Source of the DNA: an uncultured Muribaculaceae bacterium
GTDB lineage: Bacteria; Bacteroidota; Bacteroidia; Bacteroidales; Muribaculaceae
Direction of reading: 5' to 3'
Length of the DNA: 64,000 nt
Assembly (NCBI GenBank): GCA_910586995.1
Contig: CAJUKZ010000006.1
Span: forward strand, 1-64,000
The notes beneath the pieces are model-generated. The model ran no database searches, had not been told where the DNA came from, and saw only the letters and a program-made list of their open reading frames with translations. Shown here one piece after another: positions 52,159 to 60,810 of the stretch. A program made the translations under genes and the position numbers. The first letter of the stretch is position 1. The number at the start of each line of letters is the position of its first letter.

Positions 52159-55100
52159 CTATTCTTTTCCGCGTTTCAGGAATGCCTGCATGCGTGCTTC
52201 CGGTATTCCGCGTCGGTGACAATAGTCCTCGAATTGATCCGCGCCTATAGTCCCTACAGTAAAGTATTCAGCGTCCGGGCGGTGGATAATCATACCGGTT
52301 GTAGAGGCTTGTGGGTACATTGCTCCGTTTTCAGTCAGTTCAATACCGATTTCATCATAATGCAAGGCGTTGTCGGCCACAAATATAAGGCTTTGGTCGG
52401 GTAGGGACTGATAGCCTATGGCCGGACGTATTCCCAGACCTCCGTTTACTTTGCGGTGTAGCCACTCGGTTGCGGCTTCTGCCAGACGGTCGGCGAGCGC
52501 TTGCGACAGCAACCGGCTGTATTCGTTCGGACAGTTGTCTATTTCGTCGCGTATTGCTTTTCCGACAGTCACGGCAAAGAGAGTTATGCGGTCTGTGGCC
52601 GGAGGTGCGGCTATGAAGTCAGCTATAGCCACAGATGGTTTTCCGGATTCAGACCGCTGGCTGCGCAGGGTGGGGAATTTGAGTTGTACGCCTCCATCGG
52701 TTAAAGCAATAATGTCGTCACCGTCGCGCCTGGCGTCTAATGTTGCTATCCGTGCACTCAATGTCTTGTATTTTTCGTTCCAGGAGTGTATCAGGCGCAT
52801 AGCTTCCTTGTGAAGCTGCATGGCTTCAGCAGCTTTCTTGCGCTTTTCTTCAGGCATGTTGGCGAGCCATAGAGCGCGGCAGTGGTCGCAACCGTCTATG
52901 TCGGCAACCGAAGCCATAGATGCATCTATCTGCCATACGGTCATAAACTGGCGCCAGTTGATCAGCTTTGCAGCTTCATCTATCCTGATATGGAAATCAG
53001 TAGTGCCTTTAGGTATGCTTTCTGTCGATTTGTCGGCTTCGGTATATGGCTTTGGCGCATTTGCGCGGGCTTGTTCGAGAGTCAGAAGCACTGCCCCTCC
53101 GGTACTGTGCCTGTAGCGCAGATTATCCTGAGATGCTTTCAGGCTTATTGTCACGGATGCTCTTGTCTGCGGGTCAAGCCATTTCTTTGCCAATGGTGGA
53201 AGGGCTGCGGCTTCGCGCGTGTGGAATACAGGTCCTTCATAGACAGGAGCTATGCGTACGGCGGCATATTCGGCCGATGTAGCAGCACCGCCTACAAACA
53301 GAGGGATTCTAAGCCTGCATTGCTGCATTGCTGCGGCTACATTTACCATTTCTTGAAGCGAAGGGGTTATGAGTCCGCTGAGGGCTACCATATCGGCGTT
53401 GGATTCGATTGCTTTCTGTATGATTATGTCAGCGGGTTGTTTAGTGCCGAGGTCCACTACGTCGAATCCGTTGCAGCGGAGCAATATTGCCACTATGTTT
53501 TTGCCTATGTCGTGCACATCGCCCTTTACTGTAGCGAGGATTACCTTTGGAGAATGGTTTACTTCCGTATCGCTTGTTTGCGAGGCGGATATGAAAGGTG
53601 CGAGGATGTCTACCGCATGTTGCATAGCGTCCGCGCTCCGGACCACCTGCGGCAGAAATATACGTCCTGCACCGAAGTCATCGCCTACGACACCGATTCC
53701 CTTCATCAGTGATTTCTCAACGATGTCGAGTGGACGTTCTCCTGCCTCTATGCGGGATATGATAAGATCCCTTATACCGCTGGTTGTGCCATGTATTATT
53801 TTTTCAGCCAGTTCGTCGGAGATGTTGCCGGTCGTGCGGGCTTCTTGTGTGGAGACTTTGGCTTTTGTTTTGTTTTCTGTTGCAGATTTGATCTTTAGAG
53901 CAAGTGCGGTAAGCCTGTCGGTAGCCTGAGTATCAGTATTCAGAATCACATCGCGCACTGCGATACGTAGTTCCTCAGGATAATCATCAGGCTTGAGTGA
54001 GGCCGAAGGGTTTACGATAGCCATATCAAGCGCGTCGGCTGCTGATATGAATTCCGCATGCATGGCCTTGCGTACGGTCTCAATTCCTCTGAATGCAAAC
54101 GACAGATTGCTTATTCCTCCGCTGACATGTACCAACGGCATTTCCGATTTTATAGCTCTTGCAGCTTCTATGAATTCAACTGCATAGTTGGCGTGGTCGG
54201 CAATGCCTGTAGCTATCGTGAGCACGTTGGGATCGAATATTATATCATTAGGCCTGAAGCCCGCCTTCTCGGTAAGCAGTCTGTAGGCACGGCGCGCGAT
54301 CTCAAGTTTCCGGGCGCATGTGTCGGCTTGTCCGGTCTCATCCATAGCCATGACAACAACGGCTGCGCCCATTGAATGTATATGGCGGGCATCATTGAGC
54401 ATGCGTTCCTCTCCGTCTTTCAGCGATATAGAGTTCACTATGCATTTACCCTGCACGTGCTTGAGTCCCTCGCGTATAACTTGCTGAGAAGAAGAATCTA
54501 TCATTACCGGGACGGCTGCTGCAACAGGATCGGCAGCTATCGCATCAAGAAAACGCGCCATTTCGGCAGGCGCGTCAAGCATACCGTCGTCAAGGTTGAT
54601 ATCAAGAATATTTGCCCCGGCCAGTACCTGGCTACGGGCTATTTCTACGGCCTCGTCCGTATTGTTTTCTTTTATGAGCCGGAGGAATTTTCGCGAACCG
54701 GCTACATTGCATCTCTCTCCCACGCGTGTCAGTTCGTGCCCGTTGGGATATATAGGCATTGGTTCGAGGCCGCTCAGTAGAAGTTCATCTTGTGGAATCG
54801 TCTTTGTGAGCGGATCGCATGGCAGGTTACGGATTTTATCAGCCAGTGCGGATATGTGAGATGGCGTAGTGCCACAGCAACCTCCGGCAATTCTGACGTT
54901 GGTATGGGCTATGGAGTCGGCGACTTCTGTAGCGAACAGGTCCGGGCTAAGAGTGTAGTTGCCATAGGCGTCGGGAAGTCCTGCGTTAGGATGAAAACTG
55001 AGCGGGATTCCAAAAGCCGACAGCCTTTTCAGGTAGGCACTCAACTGCAACGGGCCGAATCCACAGTTTAGTCCTATAGTGAGCGGATTGCAGTGGCTTA

Positions 55101-55773
55101 CTGAAGCGACGAAAGCCTCGAGTGTCTGCCCCGACAATGTGCGGCCGGTTTCAGTCAATGTCACAGAGAGCATCAGTGGCACTTCTTTGCCGCACGCAAG
55201 CATGGCATCCATTGCTGCGGCTATCGCGGCTTTTGCGTTGAGAGTGTCAAATATGGTTTCGATCAGCAGAGCGTCAGCACCTGCGTCGATCAGAGCCGAT
55301 GCCTGTTGCAGATAAGCATCGTGCAGTTCATCAAAGCTGATTCCGGATGCTATAGACAGAGATTTGTTGGTCGGACCTATTGATCCGGCTACAAACACAT
55401 GCCTGTCGGAGCCTGCTGACAGTGCTGCCTCTTTTGCCGCTGCTACACCGGCCCGGTTTATATCAGCCACATGTGCTTCAAGTCCGTATTCAGCCAGGGA
55501 GATTGCGTTGGCGTTGAAGGTATTGGTGGAGATGATGTCAGTGCCGGCTTCGATATATCGGATGTGAATATCCCTGATAGCGTCGGGGCGTGAGAGACAC
55601 AATACATCGTTGCAGCCCGACAGATTGATTGCATGGTCGGCGAATGTTTCTCCTCGGAAGTCTTCCTCAGAGAGTCCAAGCGTCTGAATCATTGTACCCA
55701 TTGCTCCGTCGAGGATCAGTCTGCTCTCTGCAACTGCCTGGCGTAGTGTGTGTTTGTGTCCCTGTATGCTCAT
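52159..55773 (-). CDS. metH: Cobalamin-dependent methionine synthase
   Basis: A 1204-residue MetH with all four modules. The homocysteine domain (about 20-310) has GLNCGFG and IAGGCCGTTPSH, the three Zn-binding Cys. The folate domain follows (about 345-620, GERCNVAGSRKFL, ANILDINLDDGML), then the B12 domain (VKGDVHDIGKNIVAILLRC, DxHxxG loop to cobalt) and the SAM-binding reactivation domain to the end. It makes methionine from homocysteine and methyl-THF. No cobalamin riboswitch is recognisable upstream. Confidence 0.97.
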   Translation of the reverse strand: MSIQGHKHTLRQAVAESRLILDGAMGTMIQTLGLSEEDFRGETFADHAINLSGCNDVLCLSRPDAIRDIHIRYIEAGTDIISTNTFNANAISLAEYGLEAHVADINRAGVAAAKEAALSAGSDRHVFVAGSIGPTNKSLSIASGISFDELHDAYLQQASALIDAGADALLIETIFDTLNAKAAIAAAMDAMLACGKEVPLMLSVTLTETGRTLSGQTLEAFVASVSHCNPLTIGLNCGFGPLQLSAYLKRLSAFGIPLSFHPNAGLPDAYGNYTLSPDLFATEVADSIAHTNVRIAGGCCGTTPSHISALADKIRNLPCDPLTKTIPQDELLLSGLEPMPIYPNGHELTRVGERCNVAGSRKFLRLIKENNTDEAVEIARSQVLAGANILDINLDDGMLDAPAEMARFLDAIAADPVAAAVPVMIDSSSQQVIREGLKHVQGKCIVNSISLKDGEERMLNDARHIHSMGAAVVVMAMDETGQADTCARKLEIARRAYRLLTEKAGFRPNDIIFDPNVLTIATGIADHANYAVEFIEAARAIKSEMPLVHVSGGISNLSFAFRGIETVRKAMHAEFISAADALDMAIVNPSASLKPDDYPEELRIAVRDVILNTDTQATDRLTALALKIKSATENKTKAKVSTQEARTTGNISDELAEKIIHGTTSGIRDLIISRIEAGERPLDIVEKSLMKGIGVVGDDFGAGRIFLPQVVRSADAMQHAVDILAPFISASQTSDTEVNHSPKVILATVKGDVHDIGKNIVAILLRCNGFDVVDLGTKQPADIIIQKAIESNADMVALSGLITPSLQEMVNVAAAMQQCRLRIPLFVGGAATSAEYAAVRIAPVYEGPVFHTREAAALPPLAKKWLDPQTRASVTISLKASQDNLRYRHSTGGAVLLTLEQARANAPKPYTEADKSTESIPKGTTDFHIRIDEAAKLINWRQFMTVWQIDASMASVADIDGCDHCRALWLANMPEEKRKKAAEAMQLHKEAMRLIHSWNEKYKTLSARIATLDARRDGDDIIALTDGGVQLKFPTLRSQRSESGKPSVAIADFIAAPPATDRITLFAVTVGKAIRDEIDNCPNEYSRLLSQALADRLAEAATEWLHRKVNGGLGIRPAIGYQSLPDQSLIFVADNALHYDEIGIELTENGAMYPQASTTGMIIHRPDAEYFTVGTIGADQFEDYCHRRGIPEARMQAFLKRGKE

Positions 55774-55802
55774 CTATGTGTAAGTGTGGTATTTAAAAAA
55801 TA

Positions 55803-55834
55803 TAGCGTTTTGCAGAAATTACGGCAAAACGCTA
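55803..55834 (-). terminator. Terminator of the ferredoxin gene
   Basis: TAGCGTTTTGC pairs with GCAAAACGCTA (11 bases) around a 10-base loop and is followed on the minus strand by ATATTTTTT. It lies just upstream of metH. Confidence 0.8.
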
Positions 55835-55874
55835 CATGGAATTTTTTTAGTGCGGAGGTTATACCCCCGTGCTA

Positions 55875-56045
55875 TCATGCCGGAGGAAGAATAGCTTCGC
55901 TGGGGCAAACTTCGGCGCAAGAGCCGCATTCGATGCAAGTATCGGGATCGATGTGGTAGATGTCGCCTTCAGAGATAGCTTCAACGGGGCAAACGGGCAG
56001 GCAAGTGCCGCAAGCCACACATTTGTCGGTAATTACGTAAGCCAT
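55875..56045 (-). CDS. 2[4Fe-4S] ferredoxin
   Basis: A 56-residue protein: MAYVITDKCVACGTCLPVCP then CIECGSCAEVCP. These are two classical CxxCxxCxxxCP clusters. It carries electrons at low potential for anaerobic reactions such as pyruvate:ferredoxin or nitro reduction. It has its own promoter at 56096-56103 and the terminator at 55803-55834, so it is a single-gene unit. Confidence 0.95.
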   Translation of the reverse strand: MAYVITDKCVACGTCLPVCPVEAISEGDIYHIDPDTCIECGSCAEVCPSEAILPPA

Positions 56046-56095
56046 GGTTAATAATTGAATTTGGTGGTTATTACATGTAATATTGTTTTACGGTG

Positions 56096-56103
56096 CAAAA
56101 GTA
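56096..56103 (-). promoter_or_regulatory. -7 box of the ferredoxin gene
   Basis: Minus-strand TACTTTTG, 50 bases before the ATG at 56045. The remaining gap to 56309 is AT-rich with nothing else recognisable. Confidence 0.55.
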
Positions 56104-56309
56104 ATGTTTTTTTTTGAAATGCCCTGCTATCGGGAGTTAAATTTTGGTACTTGGCAAGTAGCGGGATTCGTGTTTGGAGTCGTTCATATGTATGATATAA
56201 GTTAACACTTATATTTCCATTGGGTTTGGAGTTATTGATAAATTATGGCTAAATAGGTTTGATTTACATAAATAATGTTAATGTTTTTTTTGAATTTGTA
56301 GTGAATTAT

Positions 56310-56341
56310 TTGCAAAAAGCCTCTGTAAGGGTGTATATTTG
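56310..56341 (+). promoter_or_regulatory. Promoter of the first BspA-like gene
   Basis: TTG 56310-56312 and TATATTTG 56334-56341, spacer 21 bases, 36 bases before the ATG. Confidence 0.6.
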
Positions 56342-56377
56342 TGAAAATTGAATTTTAACTCTAATACCGTTGATGAC

Positions 56378-57574
56378 ATGGAAAAATTAGGATCTCTTTT
56401 TTCAGCCCTTCTTGCTTTGGTATGTCTTGCAGGGTGTGATGACGGGTCGTCGTATGATGAACCTGGTGGAAGCGGAATCCGTACCGCTAATGATATTGAA
56501 GTTACTGCTCCCGGTCAGCTTGCCTCGAAGCTTGATGCTGCTTCATATGATCTAGATTCGATAGCTGTGTATGGACCGATAGGCGTCGAGGATTTTCCGG
56601 CGCTTCTGAGAATCGGGGTGTATGGGAATCTGAGAGCCTTGAATCTGAAGCATGCAAGAGTAGAGGGAGGCAAGATTCCCGACATGGCATTCTCAAACGT
56701 CGAAGGCAGCCATCCGTTCAGGGTATATAATGTGATTTTGCCCGAAGGTGTCACTGCTATCGGTGAATGTGCGTTTGCCGGTTCGTCGGTGCGGCATGTC
56801 GAATTGCCGCAGTCGTTGAGAACGCTCGGCAAAGATTGTTTCAGCCAATGCGATTACATGAGGGAGATCGTAATACCGGCCGGTGTCGAGGAGATTCCTG
56901 ACGAATGTTTCAAAAGTTGTGCTATCCTTGATAGGGTAGTGTTGCCGCAGAGTATTAAAAGAATCGGTGATCTGGCATTCCGCTTCAGTCATGTGTCGGA
57001 TATAAATTTCCCGGAAAGACTAGAGAGTGTAGGAAAAATGGCATTTTCCGGATCGAGGATAAAGCGTGTCGAGTTGTCGCACGGGTTGAAGCTGTCCGAT
57101 ATGATATGGACTTTCGAGAATTGCTTTCTTATAGAAGATATTGTTATTGCCGATGGGGTGAAAGATATTCCACGCTTCAGCGATGCAAGGTTGGTGAAGT
57201 CGCTTGACATACCAGCTTCTGTAGAGGAGATCGGGAGCTATACATTCCAGGGATGTTATATGCTTACTGACCTTACGCTCAGGGATGGACTTGTGTCGAT
57301 CGGTACAAATGCTTTCGTAAGTTCGCCTGTGCAGTCTCTTGATATACCATCGACGGTAAGGAGCATCGGTACAAAGAGCTTTCTGATTGCCGAGAAGGCC
57401 GGGAAGGTGACGTGTCGTGCTATCGAACCGCCGTTGTGCGATGGCTCAGACGCATTTGTGTTTGCAGATGCTGCTTTGATGTCGACTGTTCCGCTTTATG
57501 TGCCTGCCGGAAGTGAGGACCTATACCGCGCAGCCGAAGGATGGAGCAAATTCAAAAATATAACAGCTTTATAG
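56378..57574 (+). CDS. BspA-like leucine-rich repeat lipoprotein (copy 1)
   Basis: A 398-residue lipoprotein with lipobox LAGC (Cys at about residue 19), then tandem repeats of the BspA/LRR_5 type (AIGECAFAGSSVRHVELPQS, EEIPDECFKSCAILDRVVLP, SIGTNAFVSSPVQSLDIPST). Such proteins are often surface adhesins in Bacteroidales. The start is the ATG at 56378, which begins a perfect lipoprotein signal. A paralogue follows 10 bases after. Confidence 0.85.
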   Translation: MEKLGSLFSALLALVCLAGCDDGSSYDEPGGSGIRTANDIEVTAPGQLASKLDAASYDLDSIAVYGPIGVEDFPALLRIGVYGNLRALNLKHARVEGGKIPDMAFSNVEGSHPFRVYNVILPEGVTAIGECAFAGSSVRHVELPQSLRTLGKDCFSQCDYMREIVIPAGVEEIPDECFKSCAILDRVVLPQSIKRIGDLAFRFSHVSDINFPERLESVGKMAFSGSRIKRVELSHGLKLSDMIWTFENCFLIEDIVIADGVKDIPRFSDARLVKSLDIPASVEEIGSYTFQGCYMLTDLTLRDGLVSIGTNAFVSSPVQSLDIPSTVRSIGTKSFLIAEKAGKVTCRAIEPPLCDGSDAFVFADAALMSTVPLYVPAGSEDLYRAAEGWSKFKNITAL

Positions 57575-57584
57575 ACATACGGAT

Positions 57585-58778
57585 ATGAAAGGCTTTTTTC
57601 TTATAAATATATCCGCTGCAGCGGCATTGATACTGGCTGCATGCAGCAGCAGTGATGAACCGTCGGTAACTACCGAGCGTAGTTACTGCGACATCTATTG
57701 TGAGAATTTCGGTGATCTTGCCGCGAATATCACGGCAGAGGTGTATGAATGCGATTCGCTTGTTGTGCACGGACCGATCAATGCTAATGATCTGCATGAA
57801 CTATCCGAGCTTGGCATCTGGGGCAATGTGGAGGTACTTGACTTGCGTTATGCACAGATTGAGAACCGGTGCATTCCTGATAAGGGGCTTTCTGTAAGTG
57901 GCTCTTATATGATGGAATCCAAGATCAGGCGCTATATACTGCCTGGTGATCTTGTGGAGATTGGAGATGAGGGCTTCGGATATACTCAGGTCGAGAGCAT
58001 AAATCTTCCGTCGGGATTGCGTAGCATAGGTGAGAAGTGTTTCTACAAATGCCATAGGCTCAGAAGCATAACAATCCCTTCCGGAGTGGAGGAGATTCCT
58101 GAGTCGTGTTTCTTTCAGTGTCTTGATCTTGAAAAAGTCGGTTTGCCGGATGGTGTGCGCAGCATAGGTGCTGAGGCTTTTGCCGAATGTCGCATGCTCG
58201 AGGATCTGAATATCCCGTCGGCTCTTGAAGCCATCGGTGATAATGCTTTCGCTCATACAGCCTTGCGTAATGCAACCTTGCCCTCAGGCTGTGTCAGGAT
58301 TGGTAATAGAGTATTCTCCGGATGTTACTATATTGACAAACTTGTCATACCGGAAGGAGTGGCGGAGATCAGCGCATATTTCATTAACGACAACATACGC
58401 CTGCGTCGGGTTGAGATTCCGGTTTCTGCTAAGAAAATAGGTAAGTCGGCTTTTGCGGACTGTCTGGCATTGGCTGAGGTTGTGTTTCGGGATGGACTGG
58501 AGGAGATTGCGGATATGGCTTTTGCTAACTCTCCGTTAGCTGAGATAGTTTTGCCTTCTACTCTAAAGGCTGTAGGAAAGCAAAGTTTCACAGTTTCGTC
58601 GGCTACAGCAGGAGTGATGTGTATGGCAACTACTCCGCCGGTATGTGCGGCAGATGCATTTATCTTCGGTGAAGAATCGTTGAAGTCGTCAGTGCCTCTC
58701 TACGTGCCTTCAGGTAGCGAAAGTCTCTATATGCTTGCTGCTGGCTGGAGCGACTTCAAGGATATTCGTGGTATCTGA
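57585..58778 (+). CDS. BspA-like leucine-rich repeat lipoprotein (copy 2)
   Basis: A 397-residue lipoprotein with lipobox LAAC at about residue 20 and the same repeat architecture (SIGEKCFYKCHRLRSITIPS, EEIPESCFFQCLDLEKVGLP, YVPSGSESLYMLAAGWSDF end). It is a clear tandem paralogue of the gene at 56378-57574 and shares its transcript, closed by the hairpin at 58815-58851. Confidence 0.87.
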   Translation: MKGFFLINISAAAALILAACSSSDEPSVTTERSYCDIYCENFGDLAANITAEVYECDSLVVHGPINANDLHELSELGIWGNVEVLDLRYAQIENRCIPDKGLSVSGSYMMESKIRRYILPGDLVEIGDEGFGYTQVESINLPSGLRSIGEKCFYKCHRLRSITIPSGVEEIPESCFFQCLDLEKVGLPDGVRSIGAEAFAECRMLEDLNIPSALEAIGDNAFAHTALRNATLPSGCVRIGNRVFSGCYYIDKLVIPEGVAEISAYFINDNIRLRRVEIPVSAKKIGKSAFADCLALAEVVFRDGLEEIADMAFANSPLAEIVLPSTLKAVGKQSFTVSSATAGVMCMATTPPVCAADAFIFGEESLKSSVPLYVPSGSESLYMLAAGWSDFKDIRGI

Positions 58779-58814
58779 AAATCAATTCAATCTTATTGTA
58801 TCGTATAAAAAAAA

Positions 58815-58851
58815 CGCCGCCATCTGTTATGAACACATACAGATGGCGGCG
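58815..58851. terminator. Bidirectional hairpin terminator
   Basis: A 13-base perfect stem (CGCCGCCATCTGT and complement) with an 11-base loop, flanked by an A-run on the left and a T-run on the right, serving the convergent lipoprotein and aldolase genes. Confidence 0.88.
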
Positions 58852-58883
58852 GATTTTTATATTGCTATCGGATAGCAGGCTGA

Positions 58884-59882
58884 TTATTCAGCTTTGCCGG
58901 CGCTACCGAGCACGTTTTCGATTTTGTGCTTGTAGAGCTTCTCCATTTCGTCGCGAGCCGGGCCGAGATATTTGCGGGGGTCGAATTCGCCGGGCTTCTC
59001 AACGAATACCTTGCGAACTGCGGCTGTCATGGCCAGACGGCTGTCGGAGTCGATGTTGATCTTGCAAACGGCGCTCTTTGCAGCCTTACGCAGTTCTTCT
59101 TCGGGAATACCGATTGCGTCGGGAAGCTTGCCACCGTACTGGTTGATCATGTCTACATATTCCTGGGGTACAGAAGATGATCCGTGGAGAACGATGGGGA
59201 ATCCGGGGAGTTTCTCCATAACTGCGTCGAGTACGTCGAATGCCAATGGCGGGGGAACAAGGCGGCCTTCTGCATTGCGTGTGCACTGCTCGGGTGTGAA
59301 CTTGTATGCGCCGTGGCTTGTACCGATCGAGATAGCGAGAGAGTCGCAGCCTGTGCGTGTAGCGAAGTCGATAACTTCCTCAGGATCGGTGTAGGTGTGG
59401 TGGTCGGAAGACACTTCGTCCTCTACACCGGCGAGTACGCCGAGCTCACCTTCTACGGTTACGTCGAACTGGTGTGCGTAGTCAACAACTTTCTTTGTGA
59501 GGGCAACGTTCTCCTCATAGGGGAGGTGGCTACCGTCGATCATCACGGATGAGAATCCGTTGTCGATACAGCTCTTGCAGAGCTCGAAGCTGTCGCCGTG
59601 GTCGAGATGGAGCACGATCTGGGGATGTTCCCAACCGAGTTCCTTGGCGTATTCTACAGCGCCCTGAGCCATGTAGCGCAGGAGGGTAGCGTTTGCATAG
59701 TTGCGTGCGCCCTTGGAAACCTGAAGGATAACGGGAGACTTTTCCTCAGAAGCAGCCTTGATGATGGCCTGAAGCTGCTCCATGTTGTTGAAGTTGAAAG
59801 CGGGGATAGCATAGCCGCCCTTGATAGCCTTGGCGAACATCTCGCGGGTGTTCACAAGACCAAGTTCTTTATAACTTACCAT
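58884..59882 (-). CDS. fba: Class II fructose-bisphosphate aldolase
   Basis: A 332-residue Zn-dependent aldolase of glycolysis/gluconeogenesis. HLDHGDSFELC carries the Asp and Zn-His, DGSHLPYEENV the Ser/His substrate loop, SIGTSHGAYKF the second Zn-His, and VLHGSSSVP the phosphate site. Length and blocks fit the type present in Bacteroidota. A -7 box TAAATTTG lies about 57 bases upstream. Confidence 0.96.
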   Translation of the reverse strand: MVSYKELGLVNTREMFAKAIKGGYAIPAFNFNNMEQLQAIIKAASEEKSPVILQVSKGARNYANATLLRYMAQGAVEYAKELGWEHPQIVLHLDHGDSFELCKSCIDNGFSSVMIDGSHLPYEENVALTKKVVDYAHQFDVTVEGELGVLAGVEDEVSSDHHTYTDPEEVIDFATRTGCDSLAISIGTSHGAYKFTPEQCTRNAEGRLVPPPLAFDVLDAVMEKLPGFPIVLHGSSSVPQEYVDMINQYGGKLPDAIGIPEEELRKAAKSAVCKINIDSDSRLAMTAAVRKVFVEKPGEFDPRKYLGPARDEMEKLYKHKIENVLGSAGKAE

Positions 59883-59938
59883 AGTTTGTTTGATATATAA
59901 ATTGGATATAAGTTTCTCTGTGTTCTGTGTATTCGAGG

Positions 59939-59946
59939 CAAATTTA
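59939..59946 (-). promoter_or_regulatory. -7 box of fba
   Basis: Minus-strand TAAATTTG, 56 bases before the ATG. Confidence 0.55.
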
Positions 59947-59994
59947 CAAAAAATATTTCACAGAACGTTTATTTTTAGCTTTTCTTATGCCTGT

Positions 59995-60810
59995 TTACCG
60001 GTCTTTTTCATTGTTGCCGGATAGTCTGATGTATCCGTGCAGCATGCCCACGAACAGGGCCCCTCCGGCTATGTTGCCCAACGTGGCCGGTGCAAGGTTG
60101 CACCATAGCAGTTGGACTATGTCTACATCTGCACCTTCGAGCATCCCGCAGGGAATGAAAAACATGTTTGCCACGCAATGTTCATATCCGAGCATCACAA
60201 AGGCCGCTACAGGAATCCAGCATCCTACTACTTTCTCTGTCAGTGTGTGTCCTGATAGTGCGAGCCATACAGCCAGGCATACGCACCAGTTGGCGCCGAT
60301 GCCTCGCAGCAGTACTGTCGTCCACGGCAGATTCGCTTTTGTCTCTGCGGTGCGGATTATGGCCGTGTGATATGGCTCTGGAGTTGTGAGTCCGGCAAGG
60401 TAGACGAGAGCTACGGCTACTATAAGCGCGCCGATGAAATTACCGATCCACACGAGAGTCCAGTTGCGCAACACGTCGGTCAGAGTGTAGTGCGATCTCT
60501 TTAGTGCAGGAATCAGAAGGGCGTTGTTTCCGGTGAAAAGTTCTGCGCCGAGTACGACTACAAGGACAAGGCCTACTGGAAACACCATACCACTCAGCAG
60601 CTTCTGAAGCGAAGGATTGCCCGCTGTGGCTTCCGGAAAACCGCTGCCGATCACAGTTGATAGTATTCCTCCGAGGGCGATGAATGCACCGGCTGCTATG
60701 GAGAGAGTCATAAGCCGGTATAGAGAGCTTCCGGCGGACGACAGGGCCACTTTCTGAATTCCTATGTTTACGGTAGTTTCTGCAATCTGATCGGGGGTCT
60801 TGATATTCAT
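59995..60810 (-). CDS. Formate/nitrite transporter (FNT) family channel
   Basis: A 271-residue six-helix membrane protein of the FocA/NirC family, a pentameric channel for formate, nitrite or lactate. Family features are GAELFTGNNALL at the cytoplasmic slit, GIGANWCVCLAVWLAL and MLGYEHCVANMFFIP with the conserved central His. It is the third gene of an operon with a sugar-modification-type pair; its ATG overlaps the upstream stop by four bases. The substrate is not decided. Confidence 0.9.
   Translation of the reverse strand: MNIKTPDQIAETTVNIGIQKVALSSAGSSLYRLMTLSIAAGAFIALGGILSTVIGSGFPEATAGNPSLQKLLSGMVFPVGLVLVVVLGAELFTGNNALLIPALKRSHYTLTDVLRNWTLVWIGNFIGALIVAVALVYLAGLTTPEPYHTAIIRTAETKANLPWTTVLLRGIGANWCVCLAVWLALSGHTLTEKVVGCWIPVAAFVMLGYEHCVANMFFIPCGMLEGADVDIVQLLWCNLAPATLGNIAGGALFVGMLHGYIRLSGNNEKDR

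Noticed and set aside
51845..52222. Longer version of the 83-residue gene
   Set aside because: The extra 42 residues are Arg/Thr/Pro-rich and overlap metH; the ATG at 52096 fits better.
55774..55874. Possible cobalamin riboswitch before metH
   Set aside because: Only about 100 bases with a terminator hairpin belonging to the ferredoxin gene; no B12 box seen.
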